A stretch of 64,000 bases of DNA from Panacagrimonas sp052389915 (GTDB lineage Bacteria; Pseudomonadota; Gammaproteobacteria; Nevskiales; Nevskiaceae), in assembly GCA_052389915.1 (NCBI GenBank), contig JBQTHL010000061.1, positions 1-64,000 of the forward strand, in the 5' to 3' direction. The position numbers and the translations under genes are program-made. Numbering within the stretch: the first letter of the stretch is position 1; the number at the start of each line of letters is the position of its first letter. Below are positions 9,811 through 16,315 of this stretch, in pieces. A model generated the notes under the pieces. It did no database searches, was not told where the DNA came from, and worked only from the letters and a program-made list of their open reading frames with translations.

Positions 9811-10477
9811 GTCGCGCTGGACCGGCCTGCTCTGGTGGGTGAAGTGGTGCGCGATCATCCTGGTGCTCACACTGGTCGCCCACCTGTTCTACACGCTCTG
9901 GCCGTACCCGCAGGGAGAAGCGCGGGGCGTTGCCGCCTTGCAACGCAATCTCGATCAGGAGTGGGCGAAGCTGGTCGAACTCGGCGATGCGCGCTTTCCG
10001 CCGCTGGCCTACGCCATCCACGACCGGCTGTACGCCGCCTTCTTCAAGGCTCCAGGTTTCGACTACATGCTGAAACAGGCGCTCGATCCAGCGCCTATGA
10101 ATGACAGTGACGAACTGATGCGCAAATTCGTGTTGGCGACGCGCGAATTCTGGGAGACCGCCGCCACGGGATTGCAGCTCTTTGCCGCGCGGCTTGCAGT
10201 GCTGGCGCTGACGGCGCCGTTGCTGCTGCTCGCGGCCCTGGGCGGCTTTGCCGACGGACTGGTCGTATGGTTTCTGCGGCGAACCGGCGGCGGGCGCGAG
10301 TCCGGATTCATCTACCACCGCGCCAAGCGGGCTGTGGCTTACAGCCTCGTCGTCACCGCAGCGATTTACCTGATCCCACCGTCTGTCATGAACCCTCAGT
10401 GGTTCCTGCCACCGCTCATCGTCATTTTTGCAACGGGTATCCGGTACGCCACGGCCTACTTCAAAAAATACTTGTAG
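9803..10477 (+). CDS. DUF4400 ICE membrane protein
   Basis: The 224-residue protein has an N-terminal membrane helix (about residues 10-32), a further hydrophobic stretch near 130-160 and two helices in the last 60 residues (about 172-220), with the FIYHRAKRA segment before them. It matches the DUF4400 / PFL_4697-type ICE membrane family that regularly follows traD. The exact role is unknown; a link to coupling-protein function is inferred from its constant position. It overlaps the traD stop (ATGGATAA). Confidence 0.8.
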   Translation: MDKSRWTGLLWWVKWCAIILVLTLVAHLFYTLWPYPQGEARGVAALQRNLDQEWAKLVELGDARFPPLAYAIHDRLYAAFFKAPGFDYMLKQALDPAPMNDSDELMRKFVLATREFWETAATGLQLFAARLAVLALTAPLLLLAALGGFADGLVVWFLRRTGGGRESGFIYHRAKRAVAYSLVVTAAIYLIPPSVMNPQWFLPPLIVIFATGIRYATAYFKKYL

Positions 10478-10524
10478 AGGTTTGTGCTCAGTAGGGTCCG
10501 CAATGTCTGCGGAGGAAAGAACCT

Positions 10525-11544
10525 ATGTCCGACGAACTGCCGGATCACAGCTTTCGTGAAATTCTCGACAACTACGTGCGCCTGCACCGGGCAAGTGCGT
10601 CCATGCAACGGCAGCTTGATCTGGTTATCAGGCTCATGGAGGAGGACGTAGCCGTCACCAGGCCCAGCGAGCTGAATACCGACAAACAGGTACTGTGGCG
10701 GGAGAAGATCTTAGAGCGGGCCGCGCCGGTCACGTGGAACAACTACCGTCGCCATGTGCAGGTGCTGTTGCGCTATGCGGTGAGCAAGAAGCTGATCGCC
10801 GAAAGCCTCTGGGAAGTCGCGTCTGAGCCGGTCGATGAGGTCTTGCCCAAAACGGTCAGCATCGACCGACTGACCGACATCATCGCCTCGTTGGGCCGCG
10901 AAGGATCGCTGATCGAACCGCATTGGTTCTGGCTAGCAGTCTTGCGGACGCTGTTCATGACAGGAATCCGCCGTCGGCAGCTCATCGGCCTGACCTGGGC
11001 CGACGTGGACTTCGAAGAGTCCGAAATCATCCTGCGCTCGAAGACCAGCAAGACCCGCCGGGAGTGGGCGGTTCCAATGATGCCCGCCGTCGCCAGCGAT
11101 CTGCGCACCGTAGCGGCCAGGACGCGCGCGTTGGTGGGGGAGGAGTATTTGAGGGACGGGCAGGTCTTCAACCTGACGCTGTTCCTGCGTCGTCGTCGCA
11201 ATCCGAAGCTCACGCAGATGAACGAGTGGCACCTGGCCAACTTCTTCCGCGCACTCCAGACGCATCACCGGTTCAAGGCCAGCCCGCACAAGGTGCGACA
11301 CACCTTCGCTACCGAGCTGGCGAAGACCGGACGCATCAAGACCCTACAACGCATCCTCGGCCATCGCGACGTGCGAACCACGTTCTGTTACGTCCACCCA
11401 GACATGGACGAAATGCGCGATCTGGTCTCGAATCTCGGCACCAAAAAACCCAAGCCGCCGGTTGTTGACGGTAATGTCTCTCGCGAGGAGCCTGCTGATG
11501 CCGGGTTTTCGCGAAACCTTTGCTGGAATCCGTTGACTTCTTGA
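10525..11544 (+). CDS. int: Tyrosine recombinase / integrase of the ICE
   Basis: This 339-residue enzyme would integrate and excise the element. The catalytic set is complete: Arg149 (TGIRRRQL), His255 and Arg258 (HKVRHTF), His280 (LGHRD) and the nucleophile Tyr289 (FCYVH). The N-terminal 100 residues form a SAM-like core-binding domain. A strong ribosome site (GGAGG, 10510-10514) precedes the ATG. It lies 119 nt from the tRNA-Lys 3' end, which fits tRNA-targeted integration. The gene reads toward the attachment site. Confidence 0.92.
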   Translation: MSDELPDHSFREILDNYVRLHRASASMQRQLDLVIRLMEEDVAVTRPSELNTDKQVLWREKILERAAPVTWNNYRRHVQVLLRYAVSKKLIAESLWEVASEPVDEVLPKTVSIDRLTDIIASLGREGSLIEPHWFWLAVLRTLFMTGIRRRQLIGLTWADVDFEESEIILRSKTSKTRREWAVPMMPAVASDLRTVAARTRALVGEEYLRDGQVFNLTLFLRRRRNPKLTQMNEWHLANFFRALQTHHRFKASPHKVRHTFATELAKTGRIKTLQRILGHRDVRTTFCYVHPDMDEMRDLVSNLGTKKPKPPVVDGNVSREEPADAGFSRNLCWNPLTS

Positions 11545-11548
11545 GTTT

Positions 11549-11570
11549 GCTGCCTGAGATGGCAGCGTGT
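11549..11570 (+). terminator. Possible hairpin terminator after int
   Basis: The inverted repeat GCTGCC (11549-11554) and GGCAGC (11561-11566) flanks a 6-nt loop just after the int stop and is followed by GTGTTTGT. The U-tract is broken, so termination would be weak. It may instead be part of the element-end recombination region. Confidence 0.4.
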
Positions 11571-11663
11571 TTGTGGGACTCTTTAGCGGCTCGTTCATCG
11601 AGTTGCCGCGCAAAGATAAAGCCCAGCGTGATGAGCGCCGGGCGAATTTGCGACGTAAGACAT

Positions 11664-11739
<76 letters not shown>

Positions 11740-11816
11740 GTTCGCATTCTTTTCCGCCGGAGGGCTCCAGCGGGCGCGCATTGTAACGAAAAGGAAATCC
11801 AATTACGGGGGGAAAA

Positions 11817-11893
11817 TGGGGTGACCGACGGGGCTCGAACCCGCGACAACCAGGATCACAACCTGGGACTCTACCAACTGAGCTACGGCCACC
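11817..11893 (-). tRNA. tRNA-His (anticodon GTG)
   Basis: On the minus strand the acceptor GTGGCCG pairs with CGGTCAC. The extra 5' G (base 11893) is opposite C73, the hallmark of tRNA-His. The anticodon loop TTGTGAT gives GTG. CCA is encoded at 11817-11819. Confidence 0.95.
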
Positions 11894-11978
11894 ACAGGGC
11901 GGCGAAGTCTAACGATTACCGCGGGCCTATTCCACAAACAGATTTTTGTGGACTTCAGGCCAGGTGCGACCGTGGAAG

Positions 11979-12055
11979 TGGTCGGGGTAGAGAGATTCGA
12001 ACTCCCGACATCCTGCACCCAAAGCAGGCGCGCTACCAGACTGCGCTATACCCCG
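11979..12055 (-). tRNA. tRNA-Pro (anticodon TGG)
   Basis: On the minus strand the acceptor CGGGGTA pairs with TACCCCG. The anticodon loop TTTGGGT gives TGG, the T-loop is TTCGAAT, and CCA is encoded. The three tRNA genes form a Pro-His-Lys cluster in transcription order. Confidence 0.95.
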
Positions 12056-12541
12056 ACATGAAACACGTCATGCCGAACACCACAGGCTGCCGTCCCTCAC
12101 ATCCTGTCCGGCGATTATCGACTGCGCCGGTGGGTCGGTCAAAAGCGGCGCAAAGAATCCGTTTGTGCGCAAGGCATTTTTTGAAGACGCACGGAGCAAC
12201 CGCTGTTGCTTCGACCGGCACCTCGCGGGGCGGTAACGGGTAGGGCCACCGAGTGGATGCCTGTTCGCGCAGTTGACGCAGGTCAATGCGATTGGGCGCA
12301 TGGGGAGCCAGGATTCGTCGCACATCCTGAGTTCCTTTCGATGAGTTCCCCGCGGCGCACCCACCTCACCCTGACCCCTCGTTCCGACAGCCCGTCGGCG
12401 ATAAGCGCGCATGGCCTCGATCCAGGCCTGCCCCTGTTTTTCCGGCGGCGATTTCCCTGTCCGCCATTTCGATCGGCCTTCGCTCGACGAGCGCGCACAA
12501 GGCCGACAGCAAGCATCCATAAACATTAGGAGATCAAATTC
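12056..12541. other. Intergenic region with FNR-like box and long leader
   Basis: No convincing gene lies here. It should contain the promoter of the tRNA cluster (minus) and that of the DUF1302 gene (plus). The only strong signal is the FNR-like palindrome at 12273-12286. If it acts as a class II site, transcription would start near 12321 and give the DUF1302 mRNA an unusually long leader of about 220 nt. Confidence 0.5.
12273..12286 (+). promoter_or_regulatory. FNR-like box upstream of DUF1302 gene
   Basis: TTGACGCAGGTCAA matches the FNR/ANR palindrome (TTGAT-N4-ATCAA) at eight of ten core bases. A possible -10 element CAGGAT lies at 12309-12314, the same spacing and sequence as at the sRNA C promoter (43394-43399). 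The target is presumably the gene at 12542. Confidence 0.6.
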
Positions 12542-14644
12542 ATGAAAAGGCTCATTGGCGGCGTTATCGGGCTGGCTGCGGCTACGGTCTGGACCGGGTC
12601 CGCGACTGCCGGAGATGCTGCCGGCAGCAAGTTCCTGGGCGGCGACTTCTCCTACAACGCACTGCTTCGCCTGGAGACTGCCTTCAGCACGAGCGGCGAG
12701 AGCGCCTACGCGAATCAGTTCGGTGATCCGGCTAACGGCAAAACCATCATGCGACAGGCCGGCGACCCGGCGCTGGGTTGGACCGTGCCGCTCGATCCGA
12801 CCGGCCTGACCACTCCCAGCGTCCTCCCGCTGTCGAGAGGCATTCAGCAGGCCAGCGCTTCCGGTGCCAACGACGTATTCAAGCGTTACGTGCCGAGCCG
12901 CGACAACGACCTGAACTACCACATCGTCCGATTCGAGATCACGCCCACCCTGGCCTGGGGCGACTTCTCCCTGATCTCGCGCTTCCGCGCCGTGTACGAA
13001 CCCGGCGGACTCGGATACCGCGATTTCGATTACGGCGATTACGACGACATCAACGGCGGCATCGAAGGCGGCGAAGAGCGTCAGTTCGGCGGCTCGCCGG
13101 ATTATCTCGGCTACGGGGTACGCGAAGACAAGAACCCGCTCCTGTTCGAGCGCTCCGGCAAGAACTACATGATCGATCTGCCGGCCTTTTTCCTGCAGTG
13201 GAACAAGGGCAACACGACCGTGCGCGTGGGCAACCAGTCCATCGCCTGGGGACAGTTGTTGTTCTTTCGCGTGATGGACCAGGCCAACGGGCTCGACCTG
13301 CGCCGTCACCTGATTCTCGATCGCGCGCTGGAGGAATACGCCGACGAGCGCGGATCGGCGCCGGGCATCCGCGTGACCGTGCAGGCCACGGACACGATCA
13401 ATGCGGACATGTTCGCGCAGCAATTCGTCCCGACCATCCTCGGCAACGTCAACACGCCGTACAACGTCGTGCCGTCGCAGTTCACGATTCACGACAATTA
13501 CGTGGCCAACGGCTACGACAAGAAATTCAATTTCGGCATGCGCCTCAAGGGCGAATTCGGCAACATGTCGGCGCAGGCCATGTTTACCAGCAAGCTCGAC
13601 CAGTTGGGCTCCATCCGCTGGGTAGAGTCCGGCGTCAACAAGGCGCTGCCCAACTCGAATCCGCTCGGCGCTTTCTTCAATGGAGCTTGCGAGGCCGCGC
13701 TGGTACCGGCGTACAACCTCTCGCACGGGACCGATCTCCAACTCGATAACGGCTGCGGCCCCTTGCTCGCGCTGACGCCTTTCGAGGCCTCGCCGGGCGG
13801 CGTGTTCACCGCGGAGGAGTGGTACAACTACGCGGGCTACATCAAGCTCGATTCGCTGGACGGGCTCAACAAGGCAGTCGACGATTTCGACGGCTCCCAG
13901 CAAATCTTTGCCCAGAACATCGGGCACGACAACAACGCCGCCAACAACCAACTCGACGCCTTCTTCATCGCTGGCGAAGGCCTGCGCGGGCACATCGAAC
14001 GCGACTACTACCGTCAGCAGGTGTTCGGACTCGGCGCGGGCTACGTCTTCGCGGGCGAACCCGGCTCGTTCATGGACCAGTTGATCGTCAACGTCGAGTC
14101 GACGTACACGCGCAATCGCAAGTTCACGTCCGTGGATCTCGGGCACAACTACGATGAGCGCGACGAGGTGCAGGTGGGTATGGTCATGGAGAAATACCAG
14201 CGCTTCTCGCCGAGTTTTCCGGCCACGTACCTGGTGTTCCAGTACCTCTGGCAGAAGGAGAGCGATCTTGCCGGCCTGCTCCTGGACGGCTACGGCAGCG
14301 AGAATTTTTCCGACCAGGGCGTCAGGCTCAATCCCAAGGTTCCGACCAGCGCCGATCCGAAGATCAATCCGGGCGTGAACGGGGGCGCCAACTACCTGGT
14401 GTTCGCCGCTCTTCAGCCGAGCAATGCTTACATTTTCGAATACAGCGTCGCTGCGCTGGTGGACGTGCAGGGCGGCGTTCTGATCCAGCCGGGCGTTCAA
14501 TGGAAGCCGCGCGGCGACACCACGGTCAACCTGTTCTACAACTACGTCGAGGCCGATGCCTGGGGCGGAAATGCCAACAACAACCTGATGTCGCTAATCG
14601 ATTTTGCCGACGAGCTCACGCTGCGTCTCGGCTATCAGTTCTAG
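12542..14644 (+). CDS. DUF1302-type outer-membrane protein
   Basis: This 700-residue protein has a clear signal peptide (MKRLIGGVIGLAAATVW, cleavage after an Ala-rich stretch). The rest is a long beta-rich sequence with alternating aromatic and polar residues, ending in LTLRLGYQF, the aromatic C-terminal residue expected of an outer-membrane barrel. It matches the DUF1302 family (about 550-700 residues), whose substrates are poorly known; hydrophobic or steroid-like compounds are often proposed. AGGAGA lies 9 nt before the ATG. The FNR-like box at 12273 suggests induction at low oxygen. Confidence 0.75.
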   Translation: MKRLIGGVIGLAAATVWTGSATAGDAAGSKFLGGDFSYNALLRLETAFSTSGESAYANQFGDPANGKTIMRQAGDPALGWTVPLDPTGLTTPSVLPLSRGIQQASASGANDVFKRYVPSRDNDLNYHIVRFEITPTLAWGDFSLISRFRAVYEPGGLGYRDFDYGDYDDINGGIEGGEERQFGGSPDYLGYGVREDKNPLLFERSGKNYMIDLPAFFLQWNKGNTTVRVGNQSIAWGQLLFFRVMDQANGLDLRRHLILDRALEEYADERGSAPGIRVTVQATDTINADMFAQQFVPTILGNVNTPYNVVPSQFTIHDNYVANGYDKKFNFGMRLKGEFGNMSAQAMFTSKLDQLGSIRWVESGVNKALPNSNPLGAFFNGACEAALVPAYNLSHGTDLQLDNGCGPLLALTPFEASPGGVFTAEEWYNYAGYIKLDSLDGLNKAVDDFDGSQQIFAQNIGHDNNAANNQLDAFFIAGEGLRGHIERDYYRQQVFGLGAGYVFAGEPGSFMDQLIVNVESTYTRNRKFTSVDLGHNYDERDEVQVGMVMEKYQRFSPSFPATYLVFQYLWQKESDLAGLLLDGYGSENFSDQGVRLNPKVPTSADPKINPGVNGGANYLVFAALQPSNAYIFEYSVAALVDVQGGVLIQPGVQWKPRGDTTVNLFYNYVEADAWGGNANNNLMSLIDFADELTLRLGYQF

Positions 14645-14826
14645 TGGTGCGACCCCAAAACCGAAGACGGGCTGCTGCCATAGCGCGAGGCGGCGCGTAA
14701 CGCCCGGCAGGAGAGTCACCGGGAAATCGCTGTCACGCTTCTGCTACGACCTTCGACGGCGGCCTCGGCGGCGACGAACTGGGGATGCGGCTGCTCTACC
14801 AGTTTCGAGTCCAGGGCATTGGGGTA

Positions 14827-14840
14827 TTGATCCAGATCAA
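14827..14840 (+). promoter_or_regulatory. FNR-like box driving sRNA A
   Basis: TTGATCCAGATCAA is a perfect FNR/ANR palindrome. Its centre (14833.5) is 41-42 bp upstream of the predicted RNA start near 14875, the class II activator spacing. A GATGAT hexamer at 14863-14868 could serve as the -10 element. Confidence 0.75.
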
Positions 14841-14874
14841 TGCGCGACGGCCACCGCTACCGGATGATCGCTAC

Positions 14875-15025
14875 CAGAGCTTGCTGCACCACTCCCCCGC
14901 GGCTACCGGCAAGCTCTATTAGGGTGGAGTTCGGCGATGTATCCCTCTCCCACACCGCCGATGAGTCGTTCCCCGACGACATTTCCACCCGCGTGCCGCC
15001 GGAAAGCTTTCCGGCGGCTTTTTTT
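14875..15025 (+). ncRNA. Candidate FNR-activated small RNA A
   Basis: This is a stretch of about 151 nt between a perfect FNR box and a strong intrinsic terminator. A 9-bp hairpin (14876-14884 with 14909-14917, AGAGCTTGC/GCAAGCTCT) starts at the predicted 5' end and has a loop containing CTCCCCC. The middle carries CTCTCCCAC. A small hairpin (14965-14969 with 14976-14980) exposes TCCCCG. A terminator ends it. Copy B at 45453-45595 keeps the hairpin stems, the block 14961-14982 and the terminator. The loops vary and 2-nt and 4-nt indels break any reading frame, so conservation is of RNA structure. C-rich loops could pair with Shine-Dalgarno sequences (inference). Expression is not shown. Confidence 0.7.
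14995..15025 (+). terminator. Intrinsic terminator of sRNA A
   Basis: A perfect 24-nt palindrome (14995-15018, GCCGCCGGAAAG followed by its complement) is followed directly by seven T residues. It is one of the strongest terminators in the window. Confidence 0.9.
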
Positions 15026-15114
15026 CGATTCGGTAGCCGGGTTTCCCATTCGCTCCGAAGCGGGTCCATCGGCGGACCAGTACCGCAGGGTGCTCGAGTC
15101 TCCGGGCGATCGGG

Positions 15115-15492
15115 TTACCGATCGGTGCCTGTCCGGTCCGTCAAGCGCCTTCGCGGGACGGTTGCAGCCGGAGCAAGGCGGCGAAACCGGCTCAGCCAGC
15201 GCGCCATGTGACGCGGCAGAAAGACGATCGCCTCGATCACCCTGACCCACCAATTCACCGACTCGAAGCCCCGTAGAGTCAGGCTGACGAACTGCCGCCC
15301 GCCGATCCGGTCCACCTCGACCATGCCCAGCAGTTCCAGGCGCAGGACACAGGAATCCAGATCTCTTCTGCGCAATGCGAATCGCGGCCATTGCTGTCGC
15401 AGCTCGTTCATTTCCACACTGCCTCCCACCGGGACGTGCTCGCGCAGAATGCTCACCAGCGCGAACGAAGCGCGCGTCCGATCGATGTTCAT
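15115..15492 (-). CDS. Small winged-helix-like protein, paralogue 1
   Basis: I do not recognise a named family. The 125-residue protein reads as a compact winged-helix-like domain (helix SFALVSILREH, helix MNELRQQWP, recognition-like helix RRDLDSCVLRLELLG, then a beta wing VEVDRIGGRQFVSLTLRG). A C-terminal aromatic/basic amphipathic stretch (about residues 80-110) could bind a membrane or nucleic acid. Paralogues with the same layout lie at 15618-16073, 35091-35468 and 46095-46448. AGGAG precedes the ATG by 6 nt. It is divergent from paralogue 2 across one FNR-like box (15552-15565), so both are probably induced together. Confidence 0.65.
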   Translation of the reverse strand: MNIDRTRASFALVSILREHVPVGGSVEMNELRQQWPRFALRRRDLDSCVLRLELLGMVEVDRIGGRQFVSLTLRGFESVNWWVRVIEAIVFLPRHMARWLSRFRRLAPAATVPRRRLTDRTGTDR

Positions 15493-15551
15493 TATTTACT
15501 CCTCGGCCTAGAAACAATCGCGAAGCCTTGCCGCGATCGGACTGGCGCGCA

Positions 15552-15565
15552 TTGATCTGGGTCAA
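15552..15565. promoter_or_regulatory. FNR-like box shared by two divergent genes
   Basis: TTGATCTGGGTCAA (one mismatch from the palindrome) lies midway between the genes at 15115-15492 (minus) and 15618-16073 (plus). On the plus side, 41.5 bp from its centre falls at about 15600, 18 nt before the ATG and just before its AGGGAG ribosome site. Confidence 0.7.
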
Positions 15566-15617
15566 TTCCGATATCGTGGTGCTCCGGTAAGTTTCGATTG
15601 CAACCAGGGAGATAAAA

Positions 15618-16073
15618 ATGTCCGCAATGTCGATCACGGATTACTCCATCGAACTCGCCGTTCTGGGCTTGTTTCGCGACTGCGGCATGGGCCACCCGGC
15701 CGGCCGCGTGCTCATGGCGCAACTGGAGCGACGCTGGCGTCCCTCGGGCTTCCGCAGGAGCGACCTCTACGATGCGCTGGACCGTCTCGAAATCAGCGGC
15801 TGCGTGAGCTACGAACCGGCGGACCCACTGGTCGGGGTCGATGTGGTGCTGCTCACCGACGGCTACCGGCGCCTGGGCTCCATCCCGCTGACGCCGGGCG
15901 GCTGGTTCCGCGAACTGCTGGGTTCGATCCACATATTCATGGCGGGATCGCGCGACCACACCGCCACCAGTCCGAAGCTGCGACGGCGACGCGACGACGA
16001 AGAAGGTCGCGCGGAACCGCTCGGCAAGGCGGCCCGGATGGCCGTCGACGGCCGGCTGCCGGGCTCGAAGTAA
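15618..16073 (+). CDS. Small winged-helix-like protein, paralogue 2
   Basis: The 151-residue protein has the same plan as its divergent neighbour: helix IELAVLGLFRDCG, helix GRVLMAQLERRW, recognition-like helix RRSDLYDALDRLEISG, wing VDVVLLTDGYRRL, then a hydrophobic helix GGWFRELLGSIHIFMAG and a basic, disordered tail (KLRRRRDDEE). The fold is inferred by eye and resembles PadR-like winged helices. AGGGAG (15606-15611) lies 6 nt before the ATG at 15618; the ATG at 15627 is an alternative. The composite repeat at 16079 follows the stop immediately. Confidence 0.6.
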   Translation: MSAMSITDYSIELAVLGLFRDCGMGHPAGRVLMAQLERRWRPSGFRRSDLYDALDRLEISGCVSYEPADPLVGVDVVLLTDGYRRLGSIPLTPGGWFRELLGSIHIFMAGSRDHTATSPKLRRRRDDEEGRAEPLGKAARMAVDGRLPGSK

Positions 16074-16078
16074 CGACT

Positions 16079-16310
16079 CGCCGGTAAAGCCGGGGCTTTT
16101 CTATTCGGAAGCGCCGCAAAGGCCGCAAAACATGACCCGCCAGAAAGCGGCCCGAACCGCTCCCTCTCCCCTTGCGGGAGAGGGGCTGGGGAGAGTGGGC
16201 GGTCGGACAAGGCGCCCATCTTGAAGCGCGCGCCAATCCCATCCTTTCACCAATCTGCGAGACCCCCTCTCCTTACCTCTCCCGCAAGCGGAGAGGTAAT
16301 CTTATGCCGC
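16079..16310 (+). repeat. Composite 3'-end repeat, copy a
   Basis: It opens with a terminator-like hairpin (GCCGGTAAAGCCGGGGCTTTTC), continues with the shared ATTCGGAAGCGCC segment, and carries CCCTCTCCCC/GGGAGAGGGG palindromes (around 16162-16187 and again near 16264-16300). Copies lie at 27150-27400 (reverse orientation), 35845-35960 and 38518-38640. It lies between the convergent genes ending at 16073 and 16316. Confidence 0.75.
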
Positions 16311-16315
16311 GCACC

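Larger units (their letters stand above)
1..11663. mobile_element. Integrative conjugative element, right-hand part
   Basis: This stretch carries a mating-pair-formation module (traF, traH, traG), a MOBH relaxase, a coupling protein, a DUF4400 membrane protein and a tyrosine recombinase, and it stops at the 3' end of an intact tRNA-Lys gene. The order is a circular permutation of the SXT/R391-like and PFGI-1-like layout (traI-traD-DUF4400 and traF-traH-traG blocks), which is established for that ICE class. The other element end and its att repeat lie outside the window, so excision limits cannot be read. The gene at 12542 onward is chromosomal in character. Confidence 0.85.

Noticed and set aside
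14740..14826. Possible remnant of a second DUF1302 barrel C-terminus (DELGMRLLYQF frame)
   Set aside because: It resembles the end of the preceding gene but is too short to separate from chance; no other part of such a gene is visible.
14937..15245. ORF starting inside sRNA A (MYPSPTPP...)
   Set aside because: It crosses the terminator at 14995-15025, has no ribosome site, and is absent from copy B.
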